From contig JAWQFJ010017548.1 of assembly GCA_034096865.1 (NCBI GenBank), positions 1 through 47,023 on the forward strand: a stretch of 47,023 bases of DNA, written 5' to 3'. The notes under the pieces were generated by a model, which was given only the letters and a program-made list of their open reading frames with translations, was not told where the DNA came from and made no database searches. This document shows, piece by piece, positions 30,416-40,747 of the stretch. Position 1 is the stretch's first letter. Each line of letters begins with the position of its first letter. Origin of the DNA: Theodoxus fluviatilis (Eukaryota > Mollusca > Gastropoda > Cycloneritida > Neritidae). Made by a program: the position numbers and the translations under genes.

Positions 30416-31384
30416 GGTGCAGAGGTTCCCAAGACATCTCTAGTTCAAGTGGTGCAGTTGTTGGGCCCAGAGTCCAGCAAGACTACCTATGTCCATGTGG
30501 ACCTGCCAGACCTGGCTTCAAAGCCAAGCTCAGGACAGGACTGCAGGCAGCCTGTGTTGCCCAGCCCAGGTCCTGCCAGCAGAGAGAGGCTTGGCCCACA
30601 GCCCCACCTGCCTGCCTGTGCTCCCTTCCCTGTGCTGCTGATTGGACCTCGGGAGAAAAAGCTTCTGTCCCAGCTGTGTCCCTTGAAGGCCGAGTCCATT
30701 AAGGAGGAAGTGCATTGGTCCTCCCTTCAGCAAAACCTCAGTGTTGACTATAAAGAGCTGACTGTGCCTCCTGTTGCAGTGAAGAAGGAACCGATGGAAG
30801 AAGATGGATTTCAGAGCTATGACGAGAGAGGAGTGGCCTTGACTACACAAGAAGATGCAGCGCCTCTAGTAGTAGTGAAGACAGAACCAGTAGATGAAGA
30901 TGGGGATGCTCAGTGCTATGATGAGAGAGAAGTGGCTTTGCCTACACAAGAGAATGCAGCACCTCCAGTAATAAAGACAGAACCAGTAGATGAAGATGGT
31001 GATGCTCAGTGCTATGACGAGAGAGAAGTGGCTTGGACTACACAAGAGAATGCAGCACCTCCAGTAATAAAGGCAGAACCAGTAGATGAAGATGATGATG
31101 CTCAGTGCTATGAGAGAGAAGTGGCTTGGACTACACAAGAGAATGCAGCACCTCCAGTAATAAAGACAGAACCAGTAGATGAAGATGGTGATGCTCAGTG
31201 CTATGATGAGAAAGGAGTGGCTTGGCCTACACAAGAGAATGCAGCACCTCCAGTAATAAAGACAGAACCAGTAGATGAAGATGGTGATGCTCAGTGCTAT
31301 GATGAGAGAGGAGTGGCTTGGACTCTATGCCCGCCAGATGTCAGGCTGTCATCGACGCACGTGGGGGGACGCACTAGCTATTGA
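30416..31384 (+). CDS. THAP gene exon 5, C-terminal SUMO-motif repeats
   Basis: After ACTTCACAG, phase 0, 322 codons plus TGA. It opens GAEVPKTSLVQVVQLLGPES. A proline-rich part follows, then KAESIKEEVHW. The tail is six units of 32 residues, each built as (V/I)K(T/A/K)EP(V/M)(D/E)EDG, DAQCYDE(R/K).VAW and TQENAAPPV. Each unit carries a psi-K-x-E SUMO acceptor consensus directly followed by acidic residues. With exons 1, 2 and 4 this gives about 473 residues: THAP finger, acidic linker, repeats. The final 18 residues (TLCPPDVRLSS...) depart from the repeat. An internal splice donor leading to 34065 is possible, so the 3' end is uncertain. Confidence 0.75.
   Translation, partial: GAEVPKTSLVQVVQLLGPESSKTTYVHVDLPDLASKPSSGQDCRQPVLPSPGPASRERLGPQPHLPACAPFPVLLIGPREKKLLSQLCPLKAESIKEEVHWSSLQQNLSVDYKELTVPPVAVKKEPMEEDGFQSYDERGVALTTQEDAAPLVVVKTEPVDEDGDAQCYDEREVALPTQENAAPPVIKTEPVDEDGDAQCYDEREVAWTTQENAAPPVIKAEPVDEDDDAQCYEREVAWTTQENAAPPVIKTEPVDEDGDAQCYDEKGVAWPTQENAAPPVIKTEPVDEDGDAQCYDERGVAWTLCPPDVRLSSTHVGGRTSY
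30779..31332 (+). repeat. 96-bp coding tandem repeat, six units
   Basis: Unit words include AAGACAGAACCAGTAGATGA, GATGCTCAGTGCTATGATGA and ACACAAGAGAATGCAGCACC. Lengths are multiples of three; one unit has lost a codon (CYEREVAW), and the frame is kept. The left arm retains about three units. Confidence 0.93.
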
Positions 31385-32419
31385 CTCTCTGCGTGACAAT
31401 TGTGACACGTGAACACTTTTTTGTTGTACCAACATGAACAACATTCAAATCAGAAACAGTGTATCAAATTTGGTTAAATTTGATTGAATTGAGTCTCCAC
31501 AATGAATTGTTAAATATTGGATGAAAATTGGAATCAACCCATCATTTGCGTTTCTTTTGTGGTTCAGTATATTTTATACTCTTCTTGTGGTGGCAAGAAA
31601 AATTAGCATGCCAAGAAAAGCCATCAGGTGGGTGTCTACATCAGACACACACTCATCGGAGTACATCACTTATGCACATACAGGAGCACATCGCACCGAG
31701 GGACTCAATGGCAAATACATTGAAATGGAAGGTCACAGCCCCACACTTTGCAAGCGGCACATTGAAGTAGTGACTCATTTTTCTAGTTTGCAGCAACTAC
31801 AAATCATATGCAGGGCTCATAGGTGTTTATTATGTAATCTACAGGTTTCATTGAAATATCACCACACATAGTGGAATGACAGATAAGAAACACAGGCACC
31901 ACTAAAGTCTGCTTTGAAAGACAAGTACTATGCCCCCTCTTCCCCCATCTGAATCACAGAGGCTCATTCTCTAACTTGGACACTTTGACTAAGATAACTA
32001 CATCACCAGACTTGTCAGGCGCTGTCTCTCGATTACTTATGCTCACAAACAGCAAGTTCTGTAGTATACATGTACATCGCTTTCATTTTGACTGGATTAT
32101 CTGGACATGAGTGCTACACACATTTCACATGATTATTAGCACGGAAATGCCTATAAATTAACCTGAACATTTCCATACAAAACAGCTTTTGGTCAAAGAT
32201 TGCTTACATCCAGAGAGATGCAGAGTAAGCTGCAGAATGTTATCTGTTTGTAACCTTGCTGCAGTAATTTTTGGTTAGTTGTTAAATTTGTTTGCAACTG
32301 AGGCAGTCATAAAATCTGAAGGCATACATAGCAAAGCCCAAGATAAGGCACGATAGTGACCTAAAGGCCTCCAGAAGATGCCTTGGACAGCCCTGCTACC
32401 AGTGTCTCATTCAGACTTA

Positions 32420-32690
32420 CATCCTCACAGAGACACACACACACACACACAAGAAACTATATGAATGATTCACACAGAGACACACACACACACAAGAAAC
32501 TATATGAATGATCCACACAGAGACACACACACACAAGAAACTATATGAATGATCCACACAGAGACACACACACACACACACGAACACAAAAAACTATATG
32601 AATGATCCACACAGAGACACTCACACAAACACAAGAAACTATATGAATGATCCACACAGACACACATACACACACACAAGAAACAATATG
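32420..32690. repeat. CA-rich minisatellite, about six units
   Basis: Unit: CAAGAAACTATATGAATGAT, then CCACACAGAGA and (CA)n. The left arm has one to two units, so expansion followed the duplication or contraction occurred on the left. Confidence 0.93.
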
Positions 32691-32692
32691 AA

Positions 32693-33508
32693 TACAGTGG
32701 AACCTGCGAATAGCGACCCCTCTAGGGACCAAACCAAAAGGGGTGCTATTTCGAGGTAGGGTGTTATTTGGAGGTTCAACCATAATCATGATCAAAAACA
32801 CATTTCAAAGCACACACACATGCACATGTGTAGATAGAAAATAAAAGACATGAGAAAACAAACAGCAAGGGCAACAAAATTTTTTTTTAATGCATTCAAT
32901 ATCGGCGTTAAGAACCTCGAGATTTGTCTTTCGACGTTTCGTGTGCTTATCCATCTTCCAATTGCTGTTTCAACTCTTCTCGTTTACTCTTTACTGATTT
33001 GATTTGTGTCAATCCAACATCGAAGTGTTTGGCCACATCCTGTAGGGTCATACCATTGTCTATTTTTTTCAAGACCTCCATCCGCTGTTCCAGCGTTAGC
33101 GCTTTCCTCTTTGTAGCCATTTTGCTTTGTGCCTTCTTCGAAATTCAACTCATCGGGTGCACATGAAAAGGCGTTCAAACCGAAAATGTACACCGAGGTG
33201 AAAGGATAGACTGCACGCGTGTGTAGTGAGCGAAACACTACACACTCTCACCACTGCCAACTCGGTTTCAGAGGGAGCCCGACCGCTGCAGACGCTTCGC
33301 GAAATGCCGCCCCAGGGAAGAGAGAGTCGCTATTCGCAAGTAAAAACAGCGATCGGGACCGGCAAGGGGGGGTCGTTATTTGCAATAGCGAGGTTAGTCG
33401 CTATTTAGAGGTAATTTTCTTAAGAAATCGATCCGTGCCGGCTCTGACCAGCCGCTATTGCGAGGTTAGTCGCTATTTAGAGGGTCGCTATTCGCAGGTC
33501 CCACTGTA
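32693..33508. mobile_element. pogo/Tigger-type non-autonomous element, TA duplication
   Basis: TA at 32693 and 33507 flanks inverted ends CAGTGGAACCTGCGAATAGC (32695 on) and CAGTGGGACCTGCGAATAGC (complement, ending 33506); 24 of 25 bases match. The CAGTGG start and TA target mark the Tc1/mariner superfamily, Tigger/pogo branch. A minus-strand frame (33120-32947, 57 codons) reads MATKRKALTLEQRMEVLKKI, then TLQDVAKHFDVGLTQIKSVK. This is the CENP-B/pogo N-terminal helix-turn-helix, cut off before the DDE domain. About 812 bp. Confidence 0.9.
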
Positions 33509-33704
33509 CACTGTAAAAGAAGCAAGTTCATGGGTGTATCATCAATTACCAAGGGATGTGCCAAATTTGCATTTTGGTTAAAGAGATATAACACTGTCAT
33601 GTCTGATGAAGGCATCAGTGTTCATGTGGATGTGAGCAGAGCCTGAAGTTGGACCTGCAAATGTTCCCAGATTAGGCATGTAATAGCTGCAGCAGGGTCT
33701 GCTT

Positions 33705-33775
<71 letters not shown>

Positions 33776-33839
33776 GTGTCTCTCTCTCCCCTTCACGCAC
33801 ACACACACTCTCACACACACACACACTCACTCACACTCA
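33509..33839. other. Right-arm insertion with CT microsatellite
   Basis: No gene. Includes (CT)n at 33708-33773 followed by CA/CTCA runs to about 33845. It has no counterpart in the left arm. Confidence 0.7.
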
Positions 33840-34064
33840 CACACTCAAATCCCTAACACAATAGTTCTGCCATATATCACTCCATGTTATGGATGCTGGA
33901 ACGGTGGGAATTTCACTGCCACTGCATTGAGTTACAAACATGTTTCATGCAAGAGTTTATCCGATATCCGATATTGAACACAGCATGCAACTTAATGCAC
34001 ATAATATTTATCTCCATATATCAGTCATGTCACTTAATCTCCCTGCAAACCATTGCAAGTGCAG

Positions 34065-34216
34065 CAAAGTCCTCATGTCCACACCAGGAACCTGTTAGAC
34101 ATTCCCCACATCACACACAAGATGATCAACCCCAGGCCAAGGATGAAGTTGGCTGTATAGAAAACTTCAGGACAAGGGAAGGCTGGCAAGAGAAGAGTAG
34201 AGATGAGATGGCTGAG
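34065..34216 (+). CDS. Candidate 152-base exon, right copy
   Basis: Same exon as 9599-9750: CAAGTGCAG before, GTGAGTCG after, open frame with KSSCPHQEPVRHSPHHTQDD and MAE at the end. Only a few substitutions separate the copies (for example W/G and V/D changes in REDWQEKSRVE versus REGWQEKSRDE) and none makes a stop. It could be the last internal exon of the THAP gene if exon 5 has an unseen donor. Confidence 0.45.
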
Positions 34217-34240
34217 GTGAGTCGACTCCAACATCACAGG

Positions 34241-36040
34241 TGTTTCGTGCCGTTTGTGTCTGTTGTGATGCAGAATCAAGGAGAGAGATGGCGAGGCATC
34301 CGTTTAGGGTACCTGCTTTATTCGACTGAAAGTAGGACGCGCGGGGGAGACGAGGAGCTGAAGGGAGGGAGGAGATAACTCCTCTTGGCATTCTAGCTAC
34401 ACGTAACATCCACCCTTCAAGATAATGGACACATGATTATTAATTTTTTACGCATGGATACAATATGAAGACTAGAGTCTTTGATCAACATTGCCACTAT
34501 GAATTATGATGATTACATAAATCTATGAACATTCAGAACAGTTCATGTTGTCGGACGGCATGGTCGGGAGTTGGCCCTGGGCGGATTGCTGCTTCAGAGC
34601 CTGGGCTCATAGTAGCAGACGATGGGGTTGTCGCTGTGAGTGTGAGATCTCTCAGGTAAACGGCAGGAATGAGGTCAGAGGTCAAAGCGTGCAGTGGGTT
34701 TAGACAGCCGCCCAGACCGTAGTCTCACTGGAGTTTGAAAGATGGGTATGCGACTGCTTATCTTCCTTGCTGGGGCAGGGGCAGGTGGATATGGTGCATC
34801 AGGTCGTTGTGTCATCTGGGGAGCGTGTTCATGGGACAGTGTCAGGGAGTGGGGCACGGGACAGGGCGTCAGAAAGGTGGAGCTCCTTGCCAGGTTGGTA
34901 GACGAGGTCGAAGTTGTACACTTGTGTACGGAGCAAGATAGACTGTAGGCGCTTGGGTGCTTTTGAGAGCGATTTCCTGGCGATTGCAACGAGAGGTTTG
35001 TGGTCTGTGACGACAGTGAGATTTCTCCCGTAGGTGTAGTGAAGGAACTTTTCCAAGCCAAAAACAACAGCGAGCATTTCTTTTTCCATCTGGGCATAGT
35101 TCCTCTCGCTAGGAGAGCGACTCGCGAAAGCGACGGGCTTGCCATCTTGGAGCAGTGCAGATAAGTCACTGGCGTCTTTTTCCAGAGTCAGTTCTAGAGG
35201 GATCGTAGTAGTGCAGAGTTGGTGCTGAAGAGATTGCTTGCTTTGTTTTCTTGAAGGCGTTGTCTTGAGCAGGAGACCATTGCCATAGGACGTCGTATCT
35301 CAGAAGGTTGGAGAGCGGGTGAACTAAGTCAATCAGGTGGGGAACATATCTTGCCAGGTAGTTCACCATTCCGAGAAATCTGCATAGTTGTTCTACATTG
35401 GCAGAAGGTGGGAGGTCAGTGATGGCTCGAACCTTCTCAGGGTCAGTTTTCAGCCCCTCTTTGGAGATGATGTGGCCCATGAAGGCGATTTTCTCCATCC
35501 TGAGTTCCAGCTTGTCTCGGTTCAGCTTGATGCCTTTCTCAGCACATCTTTCCAGAAACTTGTTGAGGTTGCAGTCATATGTTCAGCCACAGAGCGGCCA
35601 TGGGTGAGGACGTCGTCTGCGATGCACACGACACCGGGTAGCCCATGGAGTGCTTCAAGAAGTTTTCGCTGGAAGATTTCTGACGAGACAGAAGTGCCAA
35701 ATGGAAGACGGAGCCAGCGATATCGTCCGAAACAAGTTTGAAAGGTCGTCAGCAGGCTGGGCTCAGTGTCGTGCTGGACGTGCCAGTAGCCAGAAGAGAA
35801 GTCTGCCTTTGAGAAGACAGTGGAGTTGCAGAGCTCATGCAGCTGTCGTCCAGAGTCGGAAGAGTGTAGTGCTCTCTCAAGAGTGCCTTGTTAAGTTCCC
35901 TGGGGTCAATGCATACTCTTAGGTCTCCAGACTTTTTCTCTGTAATCACCATCTGGCTCACCCAAGGAGTTGCATGGGTCGTCAACAGGGTGTGATGGCG
36001 CCGAGTTCGGCGAGTCTGGTCAACTCTTTCGTCAGTTTCC
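34241..36040 (-). mobile_element. Gypsy-type LTR retrotransposon fragment (pol and 3' LTR)
   Basis: Minus strand. Reverse transcriptase starts near 36000 with KKSGDLRVCIDPRELNKALL. The active-site block reads VVCIADDVLTHG at about 35600-35640. The thumb reads MGHIISKEGLKTDPEKVRAI and FLGMVNYLARYVP. RNase H follows with MLAVVFGLEKFLHY, VTDHKPL and SDALSRAPLP ending near 34830. These lie in different frames, so it is a pseudogene. A 168-bp LTR (34241-34408) begins TGTTACGTG and ends CACGAAACA on the minus strand, holds AATAAA, and is preceded by the purine tract CTTGAAGGGTGGA. Gag, protease, integrase and the other LTR are missing. Confidence 0.9.
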
Positions 36041-36394
36041 GGTGTATCTTTATACCGAAAATCACCGTAAAACACCGTAAAACACCGAAAAACACCGTAA
36101 AACACCGTAAAACACCGAAAAACATAAAACACCGAAAAACACCGTAAAACACCGCAAACACAACAAAACGCCATGCCATTAATATTTATGATGAGAAAAA
36201 AAAGAATGCTGTTTGAAAACGACTGAAAATCATGTTGATAAATTGTGGGTGGCCATGAGATTTTGACCACTGTAATTGGCGTTCTATTTTTAACATGTTA
36301 AAGTACGTAACTGTGCAAGAAAACCATGTTGTCATATACTTTTTAATGCTGTAGCCTGGTGTTACATGAGACTGCCTCATACTATTTTCAAATG
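36041..36394. repeat. ACCGTAAAAC short tandem array and flank
   Basis: About 36060-36165 repeats ACCGTAAAAC / ACCGAAAAAC units of 10 bases, adjoining the broken 5' edge of the Gypsy fragment. The rest to 36394 shows nothing recognisable. Confidence 0.85.
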
Positions 36395-36747
36395 CCGGTG
36401 TGACGAAATGAGTTTTCTGCTGCGATGAGATTTCTGACGGGCTCAGTGCGCATGCGCAGATTTCTGACGGGCTCAGTGCGCATGCGCAAACATGCGACAG
36501 TTTCCGCCGCGATGAGATTTCTTCATTCTTCCAACGACTCCAAAGCGAGCACGTGTGTTTTCATTATTCAACGATTTCTTTTTGCAGCAGAAGAAATATA
36601 TTGCAGCAGAAGAAATCTGATTGCAGGAGAAGAAATCTCATAAATGGGAGCTGATCGCAAAAGAAATCTGACCGCAGCATCAGAAAGCTGACCGCAGCAG
36701 ACCGTCAGAAATCTCATCGCAGCAGAAAACTCATTTCGTCACACCGG
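36395..36747. mobile_element. 353-bp MITE with 46-bp perfect inverted ends
   Basis: Left end CCGGTGTGACGAAATGAGTT at 36395, right end its complement finishing at 36747; the match extends 46 bases inward without error. The interior repeats TTTCTGACGGGCTCAGTGCG and CATGCGC twice, then several (A/G)CCGCAGCAGAAATC-like words in inverted sense. No coding sequence. I found no convincing target duplication, so the superfamily is open. Confidence 0.88.
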
Positions 36748-36936
36748 TGTTGATGGTTTCAGTCCGTGTCACAGACTGGATTTAGACTGCAACCTGAAAT
36801 ATGTCCACAGCGGTAAAAATGTCATTGCCATCCACAATTGATGACTATAACTCCATTATAATTGATTGACTGACAAGGTTTTACAAACTTGATGATCATA
36901 ACTATACCGTCGATATATGGGAGTATGAATGAGTTA

Positions 36937-37407
36937 TGTACGTTGTGAAGCTTCTAGAATCTGCTCCAGTGTTGCAGTCGCAGTTGTTTTAGTATATCGG
37001 TCGGATCATTGACCGACTTGCGACCGAATTGGCTTTATTGTGTCACGTGACGTTAGTCGCGAAGGCCGCCGGAGAATTGAGTATGTTCGCCCTTGATCTG
37101 GAAGTTTCTGGCATTTGAGGAAATGTATGTAAGGAGCGACAGAGAGAGAGCGAGACACGCATGAAAGACACGACTGAGATAAGGTGAGAGCTTATCTTTG
37201 TGTAGTGAGCGAGTCCGGCCTCTGCTGTGTGCAGAGTGAAGCGGCTACGTAGTGCGACGATTACTGTTTGCTGATTTTCACCACTGTAGCGATCAGTGTG
37301 TGAATAAAGTTTATCAAAAACGACCACCAGTGTCTGTCACTTCGACTTCCTAGCGCAAGCCAGGAGAACCCCCGTACATCAGGGTATTGCAAGAGAGGAG
37401 TGCAACA
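36937..37407 (+). repeat. 5' LTR
   Basis: Starts TGTACGTTGTGAAG, ends GGAGTGCAACA. Contains GTGTGAATAAAGTTTATC (poly-A signal) near 37300. Both LTRs share an open minus-strand frame of 94 codons, differing by one residue, which is a by-product of LTR identity. Confidence 0.92.
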
Positions 37408-37455
37408 TTGGTTCCCAGACGGGGAACAGTTGAAGCAGTGACAGTGACAACGGAT

Positions 37456-38793
37456 ATGGACGGTGAGAAATGCCTAACTCGATCCGCCGCATGCGTGGAA
37501 GCGACAGAGCAACCGACGGAAGACATTGCAATGATGATGAAACTCCTGCTCGACCAACAGAGACAGCAGAGAGAAACCCAGGAGGAGGAAAAACAACACT
37601 GCGAGCGGAAGGAGCTAGAAGAAGCCGAGCGTCGCCAGCAAGAGGCTGCATATCGCGAACAGAAGGAGCTCGAAGAAAAAGAAAAAGAGACACGGAGAGA
37701 ACAACAAGCCGACGTCAGGAAGAGTTGCTGCAGACCATCAAAGCCCGGACAGAGGGACTGCAGAGGGAAATCGAGGCAGTAAGCTTTCTCCTAGGAGAGG
37801 AGGTAGATCGCATTGATGCTAACCTCCAGCAAGAAGCAGCACGCCTCGACTCCCCGAAGGGGAAGTAACCCGGCTTGACACCGTCATCTGCAGACTGGAG
37901 AAAAAGCTGGAAGAGAAAGAAGTAACAAAAGCAAGCCTCTCCTATCCAGCAAGATAACCACCGGGCATCCAAGCAACTTCGAGCCGAGGCGTCACCGTTT
38001 GTCTCAAACCAGGAAGAGGCATACCCCCCCAGCCGGTCATCCAGTGCAGCGGTCACAAACGTACGATGGGAAGGCACCGTGGGATGCCTACCACATTAAG
38101 TTCGAGGTGACCGCGCAGATCAACGATTGGGGAGAACTGGAGAAAGCGAGTTTCCTCATCTCCAGCCTGACGGGACAAGCGCTGACAGTCCTGGAAACCA
38201 TCCCACCTGAAGACAAGAACGACTACACTGCCCTCGTTTGGACCCTCCGTGACAGGTTTCAAGATTCATGAAATGCAGATCAGACTAAGGCAGTACTCTA
38301 CACGAGAAAGCGCAAAAAGGGATTGTCACTCATCAAGTTGGCGGCTGACATCGAGAGGCTGGTGAGGCGATCGCACCCTGCCTTTAACAGGGAGGCAATC
38401 GACGATTTGGCCCTGGAGAAGTTCATAGATGCTCTCGCTGACGACGAAGCGAAACACCAAGTACAGGCGTTGGCTCCCTCTACCTTGACGGAAGCAGTCA
38501 ACACTGCTCTCCGTGTCGAGGCTATCGCTCAACACGAGGAAGTGACCCAGCGAGCACCTCACAGGATCAAAGCCATTGGCAGTCAGGAGAAGCCAGAGGG
38601 TGATGGCGACACTCTCTCTCTGACCCAGTTTCGCCAGCTGATGGCGGAGCTGTTGGAGAAGATGCAAAACCGCTCTTCCTGTCAGGACGGACAGCAAGGG
38701 CAGATCAGATGCTAAAATTGTGACAAGACAGGTCACATCGCTCGCCGCTGTCCACAGGGAAGGAAGAAGACCACCTCAGCCCTGGAAAACTAG
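37456..38793 (+). pseudogene. Gypsy Gag, broken
   Basis: A coiled-coil N-terminal part (EEAERRQQEAAYREQKELEE) in one frame is followed in others by the Gag core (WDAYHIKFEVTAQINDWGEL, then ASFLISSLTGQALTVLETIP, LVWTLRDRFQ). The C-terminal part is LEKFIDALADDEAKHQVQAL. A CCHC knuckle (NCDKTGHIARRCP) lies at about 38715-38757, separated from Gag by a TAA. Frameshifts at about 37880-38000 and 38270-38320 and this stop make it inactive. Confidence 0.85.
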
Positions 38794-39139
38794 GATGCGC
38801 CGGGCTTAAGGGGCATAGCCCGGCGTCCCCTGCTTCCACCACCCCACATCCCCATTCTGAACACAGAGATGTAGTATCTCTGACACAGGTTGGTCACGTG
38901 ACTTCGAATCCACATTCCAATGATTCTACCAATCAAAATTCAACATGATCAGAAGACCATTGAGAGTAAAAAGAGGCGATTCTATTTCACTCCAATTATT
39001 TATCCCGATAGATAAACACAAATTTGGTGTTCTAATAAAACTAATCTATGAGATTTTCAGGAAATCATTTGAGAACTACTTTTAGCACGAACGTGTCTAT
39101 AAGGTTGCAAACTGCCTTGAGCACGTGCGATTGTGTATA

Positions 39140-39652
39140 TACAGTAGTCGCCGCTTATTAAAAACACATTGGGACCGAACAAAAGTGTTTTTAATAAGCG
39201 GCGTTTTTATTAACCGGCACTTCCCGCTTCACCAAGCCGTTGCGTTTCTTCCACCTGTTAAACCACCCATTTGTAGCTTTGAATTCGGAGCGTCCAAGCT
39301 GGGAAGTAATCTGTTCCGCCTTCTGACACAGGATTGGGCCGTTTACACTTACAGGTGTGTTGCGCGCTTGGATAGAGTCGAACCACCGCTTTAAGCCATC
39401 TTCTGTCTCTTTATCCTTCCCGCAGCGCCGACGCTTCCTTTGGCCTTGACTGGAGCCCTCTGCGATATCAGCCCTAACTTCATCTTCTTTTTACAATGTC
39501 TGGCACAGAAATGATGCCGACACACCCAAAATGTCAGCACCCTCCCTCAAACTTTTAGAATTTAGCTCTCGGTAGCGATCAAGCAAGTCCACTTTGTCTT
39601 TGGGTGTCATTTCTGTTCTTTTTCTTTTCTTTGGAGCTGAAGTTAAAGCCAT
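39140..39652 (-). mobile_element. pogo/Tigger-type fragment nested in the Gypsy element
   Basis: TA then CAGTAGTCGCCGCTTATTAA at 39142; the complementary sequence TTAATAAGCGGCG sits 40 bases inside, as in pogo-like ends. A minus-strand frame (39652-39491, 53 codons) reads MALTSAPKKRKRTEMTPKDK, then LREGADILGVSASFLCQTL, a CENP-B-type helix-turn-helix cut by TAA. A matching right end was not found, so the copy is truncated or scrambled. Confidence 0.75.
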
Positions 39653-39976
39653 TTTCTGATTCACTGCTTATCCAGCGAGACTAGACAGTGTTGAATTGAC
39701 ATCTGACGGTTTGCTGACAAGGTACGTGTAATCACTGTTCACACAAACGCTGAAGCGTCTTTAGTTGTCATCTAACGGTATGCTGACAAGAATTCACAAC
39801 CAGAGATCGACTCTGACCCTCCGAACTCTCTCAATAAAGTATAAATATTGCTGTTGTATTCAAAGTCCTTATAATTAGTAGAGTTCACAATATTACACTC
39901 TTGTGATTCGAATTTTACCGCATACAAGTTTTACATTCATGGGAAATCGATGTTTAGAAAATGAACTGACGGAAAA

Positions 39977-40738
39977 ATGGCTGCCAGTATGGAGTGTATC
40001 ACAACAAGCGGAGGAATACACTCACGATGTGATATGGCATTCAGCGTGGCTGTTCAGAACGGTGGTATGCATGTTATGGAAGAATTTAGGCTATCACGTG
40101 ACCAACCTGTTGCTGAGACTATATTCACTAGTCTCAGCCACGCTGAATGCCCACATCCCATCAGTTATCGGCTGAAGAGCATGCGCGTTGACCGAGCGGG
40201 ACTGGCGATCGAGGTTCTCATCGACGGCACCCGTCGTCAGGCACTGAACGACTCAGGAGCGACCATTTCTGTGATAAAGGCTGATCTGTGCCACTTCCAG
40301 AGAGGAGAGGAATCAGCGATGGTGCTCACTGACGTCATGAACAGACCGATCCCTGTGCACGGCGTCGTGACAGTGAAGGTGAAGGCCGATGAACTTGCTA
40401 TTTCTCACCCCTTCGTGATTGCCGATGTAGAAGATGACGTCAACCTGGGGATAGACTTTTTGCAGAAGCATTGCTGTGTTATAGACTGGGGACGGTCCCT
40501 CCTGCTGATTGATGGGCACCACGTGCAGTTGAAGGGTCTTTGGGGTGAAGGGAATGCTTCACTGCGGCCCTCGGGAGCGTTGAGTCGGATCGCCGCCCAA
40601 GAGATGCCTCTGGCAGCTGCACAGAGGCAGGACCCTAACCTGCAGCCCATCATCCGCTGGATGGAGGACAGGCCTATCTGCCCACCCTGGAAGAAGGTCG
40701 CCGTTACCAGCCCTGTCACCAAGGCGTTCTGGACCTAG
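39977..40738 (+). pseudogene. Gypsy protease joined to pre-integrase segment
   Basis: Aspartic protease block RRQALNDSGATISVIKADLC (catalytic DSG), then DVNLGIDFLQKHCCVIDWGR. Then, without any reverse transcriptase or RNase H, the frame passes to QDPNLQPIIRWMEDRPICPP, a segment that normally precedes the integrase finger. The frame ends at TAG (40736). The join is in frame, so the deletion of about 2 kb expected for RT-RNase H lies between about 40545 and 40610. Confidence 0.85.
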
Positions 40739-40747
40739 TGGGATGCC

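Larger units (their letters stand above)
30028..34240 (+). repeat. Right arm of the large inverted segmental duplication
   Basis: Reverse-complement match of 9575-12374, in three blocks. It is longer than the left arm because of six instead of three coding repeat units and an added proline-rich part of the exon. An expanded CA minisatellite, a pogo/Tigger-type MITE (32695-33506) and a CT microsatellite add further length. The arm ends abruptly at the LTR that starts at 34241, so its original outer end is lost. By eye the blocks look about 90% identical. Confidence 0.9.

Noticed and set aside
33219..33581. Plus-strand frame of 120 codons
   Set aside because: Covers the right end of the pogo/Tigger element; no domain.
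37043..37327. 94-codon minus-strand frame duplicated at 42834-43118
   Set aside because: It is duplicated because it lies in the two LTRs; no family recognised and it opposes the element's strand.
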